Assembly: GCA_029204225.1 (NCBI GenBank)
Contig: CM055099.1
Coordinates: forward strand, 48,596,141 to 48,660,140
From: Diphasiastrum complanatum
Taxonomy: Eukaryota; Streptophyta; Lycopodiopsida; Lycopodiales; Lycopodiaceae
Reading direction: 5' to 3'
DNA length: 64,000 bases
Positions within the stretch are counted from its first letter, which is position 1. Every line of letters begins with the position of its first letter. A program made the translations under genes and the position numbers. This document shows, piece after piece, positions 33,884 to 45,343 of this stretch. Under the pieces are notes generated by a model, which saw only the letters and a program-made list of their open reading frames with translations, was not told the DNA's origin and ran no database searches.

Positions 33884-34703
33884 TGTAGGGTCGAAGATCT
33901 TGCGTAGTATAGCCCTCCCGCCTGTCAACAAGGGTTAGATCACTGGATAGGTACCTAGCTATGCATAGATGCTATTTTTAGCTAGTTTCCTACTTTATCC
34001 CTTAACTTTACTCACCACTAACACTACTCTCCCTTAACTCTACTCCTCTACACTAACATTCATCATGATTGTAGGTGAAAGGAAGGGGATGATTAGAAAA
34101 GATGGAGGGAAAAGAAGATAGAAGAGAGAGATAGAGGGAGTGTGGAGGTTAGCTCAAATGCACATTGTACTTGCTAAAGGAGAAACATAAACTATTGAAA
34201 CAAAAAAGCATGAACTTGAAAGCAGTACAAAACAACAAGAGCAATAGCAAGCATTGAATTGCAAATGAGGATGCTTCTCTTCCAAAATTTGTAGAGTTTC
34301 CTCCTCCTCATTAAGCATTCAAATAGTGTACAAATGGTGCTTTTTTATAAAATGGGAAAGGCCCTTGCCGCTCAATCCTATTGGGTAATATTCAAAATGA
34401 TCATATCTATTCATCTTGGACCCAACTTGATTAAAGGGTCCACAAAAAGTACATTGGTAATCACAAGATTCATGTGAGTCCCAATTTGGACCCAACTTCT
34501 AAAAACTAATCTCTAAGTTTAAAAATGACTTTGGGCCTCTAGTTTTATTTTAATTCCAAGGCCCAAGTCAAGTTTATTTTATTTACAACTTTACTTGCGT
34601 GCTCATTGGGCCATGGGCTTACGCACACAGGATGCCATGCCCTCGCAACACATTTTATTGAATGATTTTATTTATTTACACTTTGTTGGGAATACCCCCA
34701 ACA
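33884..34703 (-). repeat. 3' LTR of gypsy E5
   Basis: TGTAGGGTCGAAG to CCCCAACA on the plus strand, about 820 bases, alignable with both E2 LTRs but more diverged. The first GGGG run reads AGGG. Confidence 0.88.
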
Positions 34704-36323
34704 GGACCCACAGCCTGAAGTAGTGCCGGTCCCTCGGCACTCTGCCAGTTTAGTAGAGTGTTTTCTTTGCCTGCCTTTGCTGGATGAGGTAGGTGGTGAC
34801 ATCCTCCATAAAGTTGAGGCGGTCCAATTTCTTCAAGTCCTTTGGCGTGTGAAGAGACTTGTGGGCCCCCCATAGTCAATCTTGGTCGACCCATGTTTGG
34901 AATCGGCGTGTCCATGGATCACCCTGAAGCGCAGCTCGATAATAGATACAAGTTATTGGCAGCTGATCTTCGATTTTGTCTAAAGTTAGCATCTTATTAA
35001 CATCAAAGAATATGGATGGGAGAAAATTGTCCCATTTAGTTTCGATCCCCATCAGATGTTTCAAGTCCCGGACGTAAGTGGTTGTCGCGCGGACTGTTGG
35101 ATCAGGGCAATTTATATATTGGTTGGCGAACGCGGTGAGAGCCCTTCTGGCATCTACATCTGTGGTCCACCCATATTCTGATGGCATCACCAGCCAATTG
35201 AAATTCTACAGTGTGATCTTGTCCAGAGGCATGCCACATTCTGTACATTTGGATCTTCGTGGACATGGCAGGAAGTGCGCGTTCACCCGTAATTGTTGTG
35301 GAGTCATCACATAGGCCCTGATGGCCGTAGGGTCTCTTTTGAACAACTGTTGATGCCACTCTAGTTGTGGTTGGAGGGCGGATAATACTTGCAGTTCGTT
35401 GTCCGCACGGAAGAAGAAGTGGCGGTTGTTGATGGAGTGGTTAGTGTACTAGTGGAGGTGCATCTTCGAGTAGCAGGTGGAGATGTGCATGTAGAGGCAG
35501 CGCCACGCATTCGTTTGCTGGCCATTGTGTTAATAACTGCAGGTTGGGAGGAGGTGGATGTTTGAGATGGTGGATAAATGCTAGTATGTGGCACGAGGGT
35601 AGACAAAAGAGATGAGCGTTGGAAACCCATACTTTCGTCTCGAGAAGTGCACAGACAAAGTTATAAAAACAAGGGGCCTATTGCGATTTGCTCACGGTTG
35701 TTGGGTTTGATGGAGTTGGTTAGTTCTCAAATAAGGAAGCTATGTCAGTCGTATGGCACAATGGAAGGACCAAGGAATTCCAAAAAGGATTTCACTATCT
35801 GACTCAGCAGCTTAGACTGGATTCTGTCTTTGCAAAATGTTGAAATAACTAGAAAGTTATTCAACAGATGCGCAGCCGTCTGAATGACGGGTTCCGTGAT
35901 AGCCTCTATCAAGTAGTCATTGTTAGTCTGTATGGGAATTTCTGGTGCGGTTTGGGTGACGAAAGGCTTGATCAAAGTTTTGGCATTGCGATGGGAGAAG
36001 GGCTGACGATCACCGGACATAATGCCAATGGTAACCATCGAGTCGGCGTTAATCCTGACCTTGTACGTGGTACCTTGGTACAGGAAGTGGAAACGAGTCT
36101 TTTCCTCATCCCAGTTTGCGTAAGCGTGAAGGGCGAGGCCCATGTTAATCTCAGAATGGAAGAGCACTGGGTAAAAACCCATTGCCGCTAGAAGTGGACC
36201 GGTTGTTTGTAGCCATGGTTGGATCATAGCGTCAGAGGGTAGAGGCCAAATCTGTGTGGCCTCGGGGATGTCACACTGGATAACGTGTTTGGCGCCAGAG
36301 TCTTCAGAGGATGATGAGGCCAT
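34704..36323 (-). pseudogene. aORF copy in gypsy E5
   Basis: It starts MASSSSEDSGAKHVIQ at 36323 and follows the E2 aORF closely (INMGLALHAY, TTYKVRINADSM, NNDYLIEAITEPVIQ). The N-terminal frame breaks near 35745, then resumes through STLVPHTSIYPPSQ at 35630-35361. At the place where E2 and E7 have TGA this copy reads MASKRMRGAAS, so the N-terminal domain and the Ser/Thr-rich linker are one frame. Most of the linker and the coiled coil are deleted near 35400. The C-terminal domain follows (CPRRSKCTECGMPLD, HLMGIETKWDNFLPSIFF, YYRAALQGDPWTRRFQ). Confidence 0.7.
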
Positions 36324-36489
36324 GTTAGCAATGATGATTAGCGGTCGAAAAAATAGAAAAAATGGTGGAAAATGAAAAAGGGTGTGGAAACGACTAAAAA
36401 TTGTGAATAACGAGTGTTGGATGATAAGAAGTGTAGTTCAGAGCATAGATCGGTGTTCAGTATGATCAGATGATAGCTGGTAGGAAGTT

Positions 36490-37262
36490 TGGTCATAAAC
36501 GGAGAACTCAGTAATTTCAGTGTACAGTCTTTATGTTCCACCAACAACAGTCATAGTCTCTTGAACTGTGTGGGTGTTAACTGCTCCCCCACATGCACTA
36601 TCTTTTCTTCTTCACCTGGCTCGACAAGGTTCATCGGTTGTGTTCGCGCAGGTCCCTCGAAGACTTGTTCCACTGGTGCCTGACTTTGATCAGGTTCTCT
36701 CTGGGCTTGCAACATCATGATTACCACGTCATCCAAGGTATAGTTCTTGAAAGTCTCAAGCATCTTGTGAACTGGCACTCATCGAGATTCCTCTTTCAGC
36801 ATGTTGATCTTAACCCGACTGGTCATTTTTTGATTTTTTGTCACGTATGTAGAAGATGACGCTGTATCTGAGTCCAACTTGATTGACTTCAAGGATTTCA
36901 ATATTTTTTTTTTGCTATTTTTTGTCATCTCGATGGATTCGTCCTTGTTGTCCTTCATCGAGACTGTCGTGACATTCGTCTCATGGTTGCAAATATCCAC
37001 ATCCACTATAGCTATCGCCTCATCGGGTAGATCACTCCAACGGATCACTTGGTTGTAGCATTGTTTCAACTGATTCTTCTTATTCGCAAGTGCCTTGGGT
37101 GGATCAACCCTTGAGACTTTCGCCATAGCAGACTTTTGCGGTAGTTGAGCTGGTACTTTCTGATTCCTTAACGATCTGGGTCCATGTGGTGTAAGACATG
37201 TTCATCAGTTAGCTCAATCTCTTTATTATAAGTTAGAGCATATTGCCAAGGGACCAAATCAT
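36490..37262 (-). pseudogene. Gypsy E5 protease-RT linker region
   Basis: The minus strand gives WQYALTYNKEIELTDEHVL, then from 37126 AKVSRVDPPKALANKK, a Lys/Ser-rich middle, and MLETFKNYTLDDVVIMM and VHVGEQLTPTQFKRL. The same order occurs in E11 (60457-61020: HALTYDGDTELTDEQIL, KAVILKGGKAL, MLEHFKCFTLDDVVIML). It represents the pol stretch after protease and before RT. Stops and frame changes are present, and the RT that should follow is absent. Confidence 0.6.
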
Positions 37263-37316
37263 CGTCCACTGAGTTCTCAATAGAGATTGGTGAACTGCTT
37301 GTTTTTGTAACAAAAG

Positions 37317-37537
37317 ATTTTTTAGATGATTTGGATCTGAATTGGTCCCAAGTCTTTCAAGACTTTGAACTAAATGGTCACACAAACCGAATGGAGATAA
37401 GCATTATCTACAATGAGGAATATTTGACTATGGTTGAGGTGGAAGAGCATTGGAATCTTGATTTGATAAGAGCAGAGGTCATGCTATTACAAACCAATCT
37501 ACGAACATATTTCAAATTTATCATCAACAGAAGACTC
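37317..37537 (+). pseudogene. Exon related to the captured gene in E1
   Basis: An open exon between a possible acceptor (TAACAAAAG, ending 37316) and a consensus donor GTAAGT at 37538. It encodes a VFQDFELN-type block followed by MVEVEEHWNLDLIRAEVMLLQ and YFKFIINRRL. The minus-strand exon at 23072-23288 has DQDFGINPQ, MVEVEEDWCLNHIRSELDML and YYQF followed by a donor at the same place. It is thus a second, diverged copy of one cellular gene family. It sits between gypsy E5 and copia E6. The short domain could be a ubiquitin-like fold, but that is a guess. Confidence 0.5.
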
Positions 37538-37686
37538 GTAAGTATTTTATGTTTATTGCCATTTCAAAATAGAACAAAATAATTGAGAATGTCACCATTT
37601 ACAATTGCACATTTCAATATTTGAAGCTATTGTGAGAGAAAAATCGCTTCAAATAAACTTTAGTAAAAATCTGTGTATACACTGAT

Positions 37687-39344
37687 TCATTCAATAAATG
37701 AAAGCCCAAGTTGGGCATCAGTACATGTATTTTGTGATCCCAAATTCATGTGTGCATTAACACTGAGTGCTTTCATGAATATGTCTACAACCATGTCCTG
37801 CGTTCTACAGTACGTTAAGCTTATTTCCTTGTTGAAAACCTTGCCCCTGATGTAGTGATATCTGATTTCAATGTGCTTACTACTAGAATGAAATCTAGGG
37901 TTGGCCGATAAGGCAATAACACTCTGATTATCACAAAATAGAATTGTAGGGCTATACTGATTCAGATTAACATCTGACAGTAAATTTCTCAACCAAAACG
38001 CTCCTTTGATAGATTGAGAAGCAGCAATGTATTCTGCTTCTGTAGAAGAAAGTGTGACAGAAGTTTGCTTACGACTGTTCCATGAGCTAGGACCGTCGTT
38101 GAAGAAGAATGTAGATCCAGATGTGGATTTACGATTGTCTACATCTCCTCCCCAGCTTGCATCAGAATAACCACTAAGCTGATGGAGATTGTCATTGCTA
38201 ACATCTCCATAGCAGATGCACTGGTCCATGGTAGCTCGAATATATCTCATGACTCGTACGAGAGCCTTCCAATGGGTAATGCCAGTATTAGCCACGTATT
38301 GGCTGAGTGAGCTTATAACAAAAGAGATATCAGGTCTTGTACAGACCATTGCGTACATGAGGGATCCCAGTATCAATCGATAAGCGTATTCTCTCATTTG
38401 CTCCACTTCCTGCTTGGTATGGGAAATCCAGGAACCAAGAACTGTCGCCAGATGCTCCTTGATGGTTGCTCATGATTGCATCATAATCCGGTTCTTGAAT
38501 AGGCTGTGGAGCTTCTACAGCTGCATTTCTCACTTGATTCGACTGCCCCTTGTTGTTGTTCTTTACTTGAAGTATTCGGCAGTCTTGTATTTCGTGGTTG
38601 TTTTGTTTGTAGTATCTACAGAGTAGCTTCTTCTTTGTCTACGGATTCGACTGTCCTTGTACTGAGCTGGTTTCTGGTCTGGCTTTGATTGCTTCGTGCC
38701 TTTCTTCTTCTTCTGCTTTGTTGTGCTCTTGTTGGTGTACAAGACGTGAGAATCAACTGAGGAACTTGAGGTTTCGTTCCTCCACGTGTCTTCCTGCAAC
38801 AACATAGTAATGATTCTTGAAAGAATCAATTCTAGATGAGTCATGATGATCATCACCCAGCTGTCATAAGAGCTTGGCAAGCTTGTAAGCAGTTGCATCA
38901 CTGCGTCTTGATCGTTAATGACAGATCCGACAGCGGCCATTTGTCTTAGCAGGTTCTTGAATTAATTAATCTGATTCTGTAGAGAATAATCATTCGTCAT
39001 CTTGAGGGAGTAGAATTTCTTCCTGAGATGTAGCTTGGAAGCTATATCTCGCAATTCATCTAATGTGCTCAACATGTCCTAGACTTATTTCGATGTCTAA
39101 GCCTCGGATACATGGCCGATCTGGGTATCCGTGATGTTGAGGATGATCAACGCAAAGCCTTTCCATCCTTCAGCTTCCATCTGGCGATTGTTACGTCGTC
39201 TGCATCGGGTTTCCCTTCTGCACGTGTAACAACGTCATACAATTCTTTAGCCATTAGTATAGTTTTCATCTTAAATTTCCACATATGGTAATTGGCTCCA
39301 TCAAGCTTTTCCATGATAGGACTGGCTTTTCCTTGGAAATCCAT
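37687..39344 (-). pseudogene. Copia E6: gag joined to RT end and RNase H
   Basis: Gag starts at 39344 (MDFQGKASPIMEKLDGANYHMWKFKMKTIL). After stops it continues at 38940-38563 (LLTSLPSSYDSWVMII) into a damaged knuckle CRYYKQNNHEIQDC, whose second Cys is Tyr. Protease, integrase and most RT are deleted. From 38406 the frame gives YRLILGSLMYAMVCTRPDI and RNase H with GYSDASWGGD, SSTEAEYIAA and ILFCDNQSVIAL, then HSSSKHIEIRYHYIR, to 37687. RNase H catalytic residues look present. The 3' LTR was not found. Confidence 0.8.
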
Positions 39345-39488
39345 GTGGAGGAATTAGTCTAAGTGATAGGAGAAACTATCAGTGACTTAAGTATGAAAAT
39401 TTGATACTGAAAATACATAACAAGAAAACAATTACTCTATCGGCTAGTAGAGTCTTGTACTGTGGAAGCTTATCAAACTATGAAAATA

Positions 39489-39500
39489 GCTCTGATACCA
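39489..39500 (-). promoter_or_regulatory. tRNA-Met primer binding site of E6
   Basis: The minus strand reads TGGTATCAGAGC immediately after the LTR end AACA. Confidence 0.92.
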
Positions 39501-40470
39501 TGTTGGAGAGAGGGAGAGTAGCGAGACTTGAGAAAGGTGTCATATGTTAGAAAAAAAATAAATTGGCTCAGAGGGGTAAGACAAACACGAACGAGAAACG
39601 AAACACGAACGATAAACGAACTCGAACAAGAAATGAACTCGAACAAAAATTGTTCATGCGCAGCGGAACGAGCTATGTGACTCTCTCCGAAAGCATGACT
39701 ACGCCTATCAGAACGAACAGGACGTTAGTGATGGAAATCACAATCATTCTTGATTACATAGCCAAACATTAATAAACGAAGCGCCAGAAGAATAATTTGT
39801 CGCAAATAGCTGTGTCGCGAATGATTCGCGAGGAGCTAGACATTGCTCGACTGATAATTAGTCGCGAAACATTCGTGAAAAACAAGACTAAATGTAAGTC
39901 GTCTATAACCAGAAAGAGCAACTAGAAAGATCAGACAGAATGAATAATAAGCATAGCAATATCGACACAAATCTGAACGCAAAACAAAGAACTATATCAG
40001 ATTAAGTATATCAAGTATACATGTCAATAACGCGGTAGAGCACAAGATAGTAGCAGACAAAACCGCATGCCCTACAGAGCTTATTCAAATTGTAAAGGAA
40101 TGAAACCTTATTGCTGACAAATTAAAGAATCAATGCACAGAGCATCTACTTTTGTCTATCTATGATAAGCTTCTCCTCTTCGTTCTCTCTCGCTTCCTAA
40201 CTTATTCATGAATACGCAAATGGTATTCAATATGTACATAATGTTACAACTGTGCAGATGAAGAAAGTACAAGGTGGATGTGCTGTCTGTTGGAGATAGT
40301 GGGTGGCTGCAGTCGTCGTCCAGTCTATTCGCGTAGCTGCATGAGCGTGAAGAGGGTGTGGCGTCAGCCTTTGCTTTTTGTCTTTTCATCGCCTATGAGA
40401 ATTTTCATGTGAATATGCAGACTGCACGACAACGCGAGTAAATATGCAGCATTGATGGAGGCAGATTAAA
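39501..40470 (-). repeat. 5' LTR of E6 (outer border approximate)
   Basis: It begins TGTTGGAGAGAGG at 39501 on the plus strand, adjoining the primer site. The outer end was not defined; by 40500 the sequence is a gypsy aORF fragment. Near 39580-39655 it has repeated ACGAA/ACGAG-type units. Confidence 0.55.
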
Positions 40471-40499
40471 AATGGGATTTAGGTGACTAGAGAAAATAA

Positions 40500-41735
40500 A
40501 TCCAATAGGGATTTTACCCGGCGCTTTTCAATTCTGACATTAACATGGGCCTCGCCCTTCACGCTTGCGCCACCTAAGAAGCGTCGAAAGCACGCTTCCA
40601 CTTCCTGTACCAACAAGGTACCACGTACAAGGTTAGGATTAACACGAACTCGATGGTCACCATTGGCATTATGTCCGGCGACTGTCAGTCCATCTCCCAC
40701 CGTCAAGCAAAAGCCCTGATTAAATCTTTCATTGCCAAAACCGCACCAGAGATGCCTATCCAGACTAACAACGGTTACCTGATAGATGCTATCACGGAAC
40801 CCGTCATTCAGGTGGTTGCGCATCTGTTGAACAACTTTCTAGTTGTTTCAACATTTTGCAAGTACAGAATCCAGTCCATGCTACTGAGTCAGATAGTGGA
40901 ATCCTTTCTGGAACTCCCTGGCCCCTCAGTTGTGCCATACGACTTGCATAGCTTCCTTATTTGTGAACTAACCATCTCCATCAAGCCCAACAACTGTGAT
41001 CATATCGCCGCAGGCCCCTTGCTGTGTAACTTTGCCTGCGCACTTCTCGAGGCGAAAGTGCACGGTTTTCACTGTTTCAGCCTTCTTTCTTCCATCGTGC
41101 TGCACACTAGCCTCTATCCGCCATCTCAAGCATCCACCTCCTACCAACCTACAGTTACTGACACAACGGCCAGCAAATGAATGCGTGTTGCTACCTCTTC
41201 ATCTTCATCTCCACCTGCTACCCAAAGACGCACAACGACCACCGCACTAACCACTCCATCAACCACTGCCACTTCTTCTTTCATGCAGCCTTCCACTCCT
41301 ATCTCTGTTTCACTACCCCTCTTTCTGTTCCATCCACGACTGTTTTTATGTTCCCATCCTTGTTTCCTCTGTCGATATCACTCCCATTTATGTTCCATTA
41401 TCCACTACTCTGTTTATCACCATCACATCCTCCATCACTCATGCCACCACCGTTGCTTCCCTCATGTTTAATCCATCTAATTCTCAGTTGTCTCCTGACA
41501 CTCTGGCGTGGATGCAAGTCATCAATATTTCACCCCCACGCCAGCCCATTTCCACTCCATCCTCGTCTTCTGTGCTCCACACCATAGTTCAATTACCCTT
41601 TGTTCCTCCCATCCTCTCGTTTGGACAAACCGTCATCACCCCTGTTTCCATTGTTGCTTCTAGCACCCCACATGTTTCGCCACTAAAGGTTGCCGAGGGC
41701 AACCAACTGCTGTCTGATGACGCATTTTTCAAAGC
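40500..41735 (+). pseudogene. aORF fragment E7 (gypsy)
   Basis: A plus-strand aORF N-terminal domain without its start: INMGLALHA, a frame break near 40640, then 40653-41180 open (MVTIGIMSGDCQSISHRQAK, NNGYLIDAITEPVIQ, HLLNNFLVVSTFCKYRIQS). It ends TTASK and TGA, followed in frame by MRVATSSSSS, as in E2. The Ser/Thr/Pro-rich linker follows to about 41735 (NPSNSQLSPDTLAWMQVI), where copia E4 starts. No integrase, LTR or coiled coil is attached. Confidence 0.7.
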
Positions 41736-41737
41736 GA

Positions 41738-43690
41738 AGCTCATGCTAGCATTATTCAAAGTATTGCTATTCAAAAGACTTTGCCAAGTTTGATGGATCT
41801 TCAAGAGATCTTGATCAATGAGGAATATAGGCTTCAAGCAAGAGGTGGATCTACATCGACACTTCAAGAGGATGCTATGTTCACAAAGGGCAAATTCAAG
41901 GGCAAAACCAAAAGCAAGTGGTCTAAAGGGCAAGATCAAGTGGATGCTTCTTCAAGTGGCAAAAAGAAGGATAGATCAAAGCTCAAGTGCTTCTATTGTG
42001 ACATCAAAGGACACTTTGCAAGTGAGTGCTACAAGAAGAAGAGATATCAAGGAGACAAGCAAGGTAATCTTACTCTTGATGAGGATGGTTTGGATGTGCA
42101 AGATGCAAATGATGATGCTTTTGTGATGTCTTCATGTATGCTTGCTAATGATGGAGATCTAGATCCTTGGTGGATTGATAGTGGAGCAAGTTCACACATG
42201 ACCTTTCACAAAGAGTACTTCACTTCTTTGTTGGCATATGGAGATGACAAGAGGGTGATCTACACGGCCAATGATGGTGAGTGTGCAATCAAAGGGATTG
42301 GCACAGTTCCTATTTCTCTCTCTACAAATAGGAATGTTCATTTGGAGGATGTCTTGTTTATTCCATCTATTACCAAGAATTTGCTTAGTGTGAGTCAAAT
42401 GCTAAGTAAGGGCCTCAAGGTGGAGTTTGATGGAGATGCTTGTTTGATCAAAAGGAAGGATGTCTTGATTGGAAAAGGTAAAAGGCAAGGGAAGTTGTTC
42501 AAACTTGATGCTTGTGTTATTGCTAACCAAGTTGGATGTGTTGCAAGGGAGCAAATTTCTATTCAAGAGGTTTGGCACAAAAGGATGGGACACCTCAACT
42601 TCAAGTCATTGGAGGTAATGGCAAGGAAGAAGGTTGTGATTGGTCTTCCAAGTTCCTTAAGTAATGACAAGCATGTTTGTGAGTCTTGTGCTTTGTCTAA
42701 GTCACATAGACTAACTACCTTATACTAGATCTATTTCTAGATCTACAAAGCCTTTTCAACTTGTACATTCGGATATTCGTGGATGTACTACAATTAGCAA
42801 TAGTGGAGCTAAGATGTATGTAGCATTCATTGATGATTTTAGTAGATTTTGTTGGATCTATCTACTAAAGAGCAAGGATGAAGTGTATGATGTCTTTGTC
42901 AAGTTCAAGAACGCAAGGGAGAACCAATTTTCCACAAAGATCAAGTGCTTGAGAGGTGACAATGGTGGTGAGTACATATCTAACAAGTTCAAGGCCTTTT
43001 GTGATGAGCATGGGATCAAGAGGGAGTATACAACATCAAGGACCCCACAACAAAATGGAGTGGCTGAAAGGAAGAATAGAACTTTATGTGAAAGTGCTAA
43101 AACTATGAGGTTAAGTGCTAATCTTGACAAACCATTTTGGGATCAAGCTTTGTTGTGTGCCAATTTCTTGTGCAATAGGTGGCCGAGTGCTATTTTGGAT
43201 GGAAGGACACCTTTTGAGATGCTATTCAAGAGGAGGCCGAGTGTCAACTTTCTACGAACATTTGGATGCACATTCTATGTCAACATTACTCTTGATGATA
43301 GGACCAAGGAGGATCCATCTTCAAGAAGAGGTATTTTTGTTGGATATAGTGAGGTGAATAAAGCTTGCAAGGTTTACATTCCTTCTACTAACAAAGTGAT
43401 TGTTGGTAGAGATGTCATTTTTTATGAGGAAAACATTCCAAAGGTGTCTTCAAGCATCATTGATGGTAAAGTAGATGGATCTAACATTCTTGATGTTGAT
43501 GAGAAGGATCCTACTTTGGATGGTGGTGTTGATGGACCTTCATCAAGTCAAAAGCCAAGGAGAACATCAAGAGAAAGACAAGTACCTTCACATATGATCA
43601 AAAGGGTAAACAAGTGTAGATCAAGCAAGGAAAGAAGATGAGTGGATCCAAGCAATGGATCTTGAGTATCGATCTCTTATGAAGAATAGA
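41738..43690 (+). pseudogene. E4 gag end, protease and integrase
   Basis: From 41781 the frame gives the gag C-terminal part with an intact knuckle CFYCDIKGHFASEC and protease WWIDSGASSHMT. The integrase HHCC region follows (WHKRMGHLN, CESCALSKSH). A 4-base insertion near 42712 shifts the frame and creates a stop. The frame resumes at about 42730, and from 42814 carries FIDDFSRF, LRGDNGGEY and NGVAERKNR. The tail ends near RQVPS, after which a deletion relative to E1 removes about 40 codons. It rejoins at DEWIQAMDLEYRSLMK, the first residues of RT, at about 43690. Confidence 0.85.
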
Positions 43691-44755
43691 ACATCTTTTG
43701 GAAGATCTTCTTGTGTACATGGAGCTATGCAATGGATGGATGTTATCTTGCTGTAAAATCAAGTAATGGATCTGGAAAACAAATTTTGTTCAATGACTTT
43801 GATGGTCAAGTTGAAGATCAAGAGGTTGATCTCAAAGCGCTTCAACTAGTCAAAAGGGAAGTTGGCAATTTGGAGCTAGTCAAGAGCATCAAAGGAGAGG
43901 TAATTGGCAAAGTTGTTATGGATCTATTTTTGTAGCATATTGAAGACTCAAGTAAGGTCAAAGGAGCAGAAAAGAAGTGTTGTTCAAGTTTACTTTACTT
44001 GTTCTATCTCATGTTTGAGCAATTTCATGTGGATGTGTGCAAATTGTCAAGATATGGTAAAACTAGCTACATTGGTGAGCATTGTTTTGATGTTGGATTT
44101 GTACTAGCATTCTTGGCTGATTTTGCTGATGGAAATGAAGCTATTGGAGGTTCATTATGTCACTCATCCATGGCTAAGTTCTCAAGTGTTGAGCTACTTG
44201 GTGCCAATACTTGGAGATTGTCAATTTTTGGTGAATTCATGGTCATTTTCTTGTGTCAAGTAGATCTTGAAGATGGACTAGTGCAAACTACTTGGTTTAT
44301 AGAGTCATGTGGTGCTGGATTTGCATCATTTATGTACTCACCTACTCATGGATTTCCAAGGTTTGATGGTTTCTTGTGGCAAGATGAAGATGGAGGCTCA
44401 TTCATGGAGTATCATGGTGGATACAAGGCAACAAAGGACAAAGAAGGAGGAGACATGCAAGCAAAAGTTGATCACTCACATTTATTGTTTGTTTGCTATA
44501 TTTTTTAAGAGAGTTCAAAGTTGGAAGCATGGTGGAATCATTTCATTTACATTCTATTTGATTCTTCATGTTCTAGTCACATTTTTACATGTAAAATTGA
44601 TATAAGAAATAGTGAAGCATCCCAAGTAGACACTATTCTCTATATCAATTATGGTTGTTTCTATTTTGAGCATTACATGATCATTGAAAGGAGATCTATT
44701 CTTAGGAAGAAGATCATTCTTATGATGGATCAAAGTTCTATTGGCAAAAAACTAT
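43690..44755 (+). pseudogene. Module X in E4, in place of reverse transcriptase
   Basis: About 1.07 kb replaces RT between the stub SLMKN and the RNase H lead-in. It reads SFGRSSCVHGAMQ, a one-base frame break, then YLAVKSSNGSGKQ, VEDQEVDLKALQLV and SIKGEVIGKVVMDLFL. A TAG follows where E1 has Gln, then LLYLFYLMFEQFHVDVCKL, GEHCFDVGFVLAFLADF and GFPRFDGFLWQDEDGGSF. A TAA falls where E1 has Pro, and the end is CKIDIRNSEASQVDT to SSIGK. With those three breaks it is one frame of roughly 350 codons. No RT motif is present, and the function is unknown. Confidence 0.7.
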
Positions 44756-45343
44756 GCTAGGAGCATTGGAAGCTAGGAAAGCGAGTTTTGAGGTACATCA
44801 TTGGAACTCGAGATTTTGGCATATTGTATGAGGGATCATCACCTAATCTTTTTGGATTTTCAGATTTGGACTATGCTGGAGATGTAATGGATAGGAAATA
44901 CATTAGTTCTTATTGTATTTTCATAGGTGATGGAGCTATATCATGGATGTCAAAGAAACAAGCCACTATCTCATTGTCATCTAGTGAGGCCGAGTACAAA
45001 GCTCTTACACATTGCACAAAGGAGATGGTATGGATCAAGAGGATGATCAAGGATCTTCACTTGCTGGATTTTTCAGAGAGCCAATCATCTTTTGTGACAA
45101 TCAATCAGCCCAAAGAATGGCATCCAATCCTATCTTTCATGCTAGGAGCAAGCATATTGAGATACAATATCATTTTGTGAGGGAGCAAGTCATTGCAAAG
45201 GAGGTGGAGCTTCAACATGTCTCTTCAAGAGAATGTGTAGCTGATATCTTCACCAAAGCATTGGGAAAAGACTTGTTCATGAAGCATAGGACTTCACTTG
45301 GAGTATTATCAAAGTCTATGCTAAAACTAGTTGAAGAGGGAGT
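44756..45343 (+). pseudogene. E4 RNase H
   Basis: Starts LGKRVLRYIIGTRDFGILYEG, then GFSDLDYAGDVMDRKY (Asp) and SLSSSEAEYKAL (Glu). A one-base break follows FSE near 45080; in the second frame come IIFCDNQSAQRM, HARSKHIEIQYHFVRE and RTSLGVLSKSML. It ends just before the purine tract GTTGAAGAGGGAG at about 45329-45341. Nearly identical to the E1 domain. Confidence 0.85.

Larger units (their letters stand above)
33884..37262 (-). mobile_element. Gypsy element E5, deletion derivative of the E2 family
   Basis: On the minus strand it has a 3' LTR (33884-34703), an aORF copy (34704-36323), then directly the region between protease and RT (36490-37262). RT, RNase H and integrase are missing. The break sits in a stretch reading CACTGAAA, which both parents would share. 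The 5' end is lost near 37262. It is inserted against module X of E3. Confidence 0.7.
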
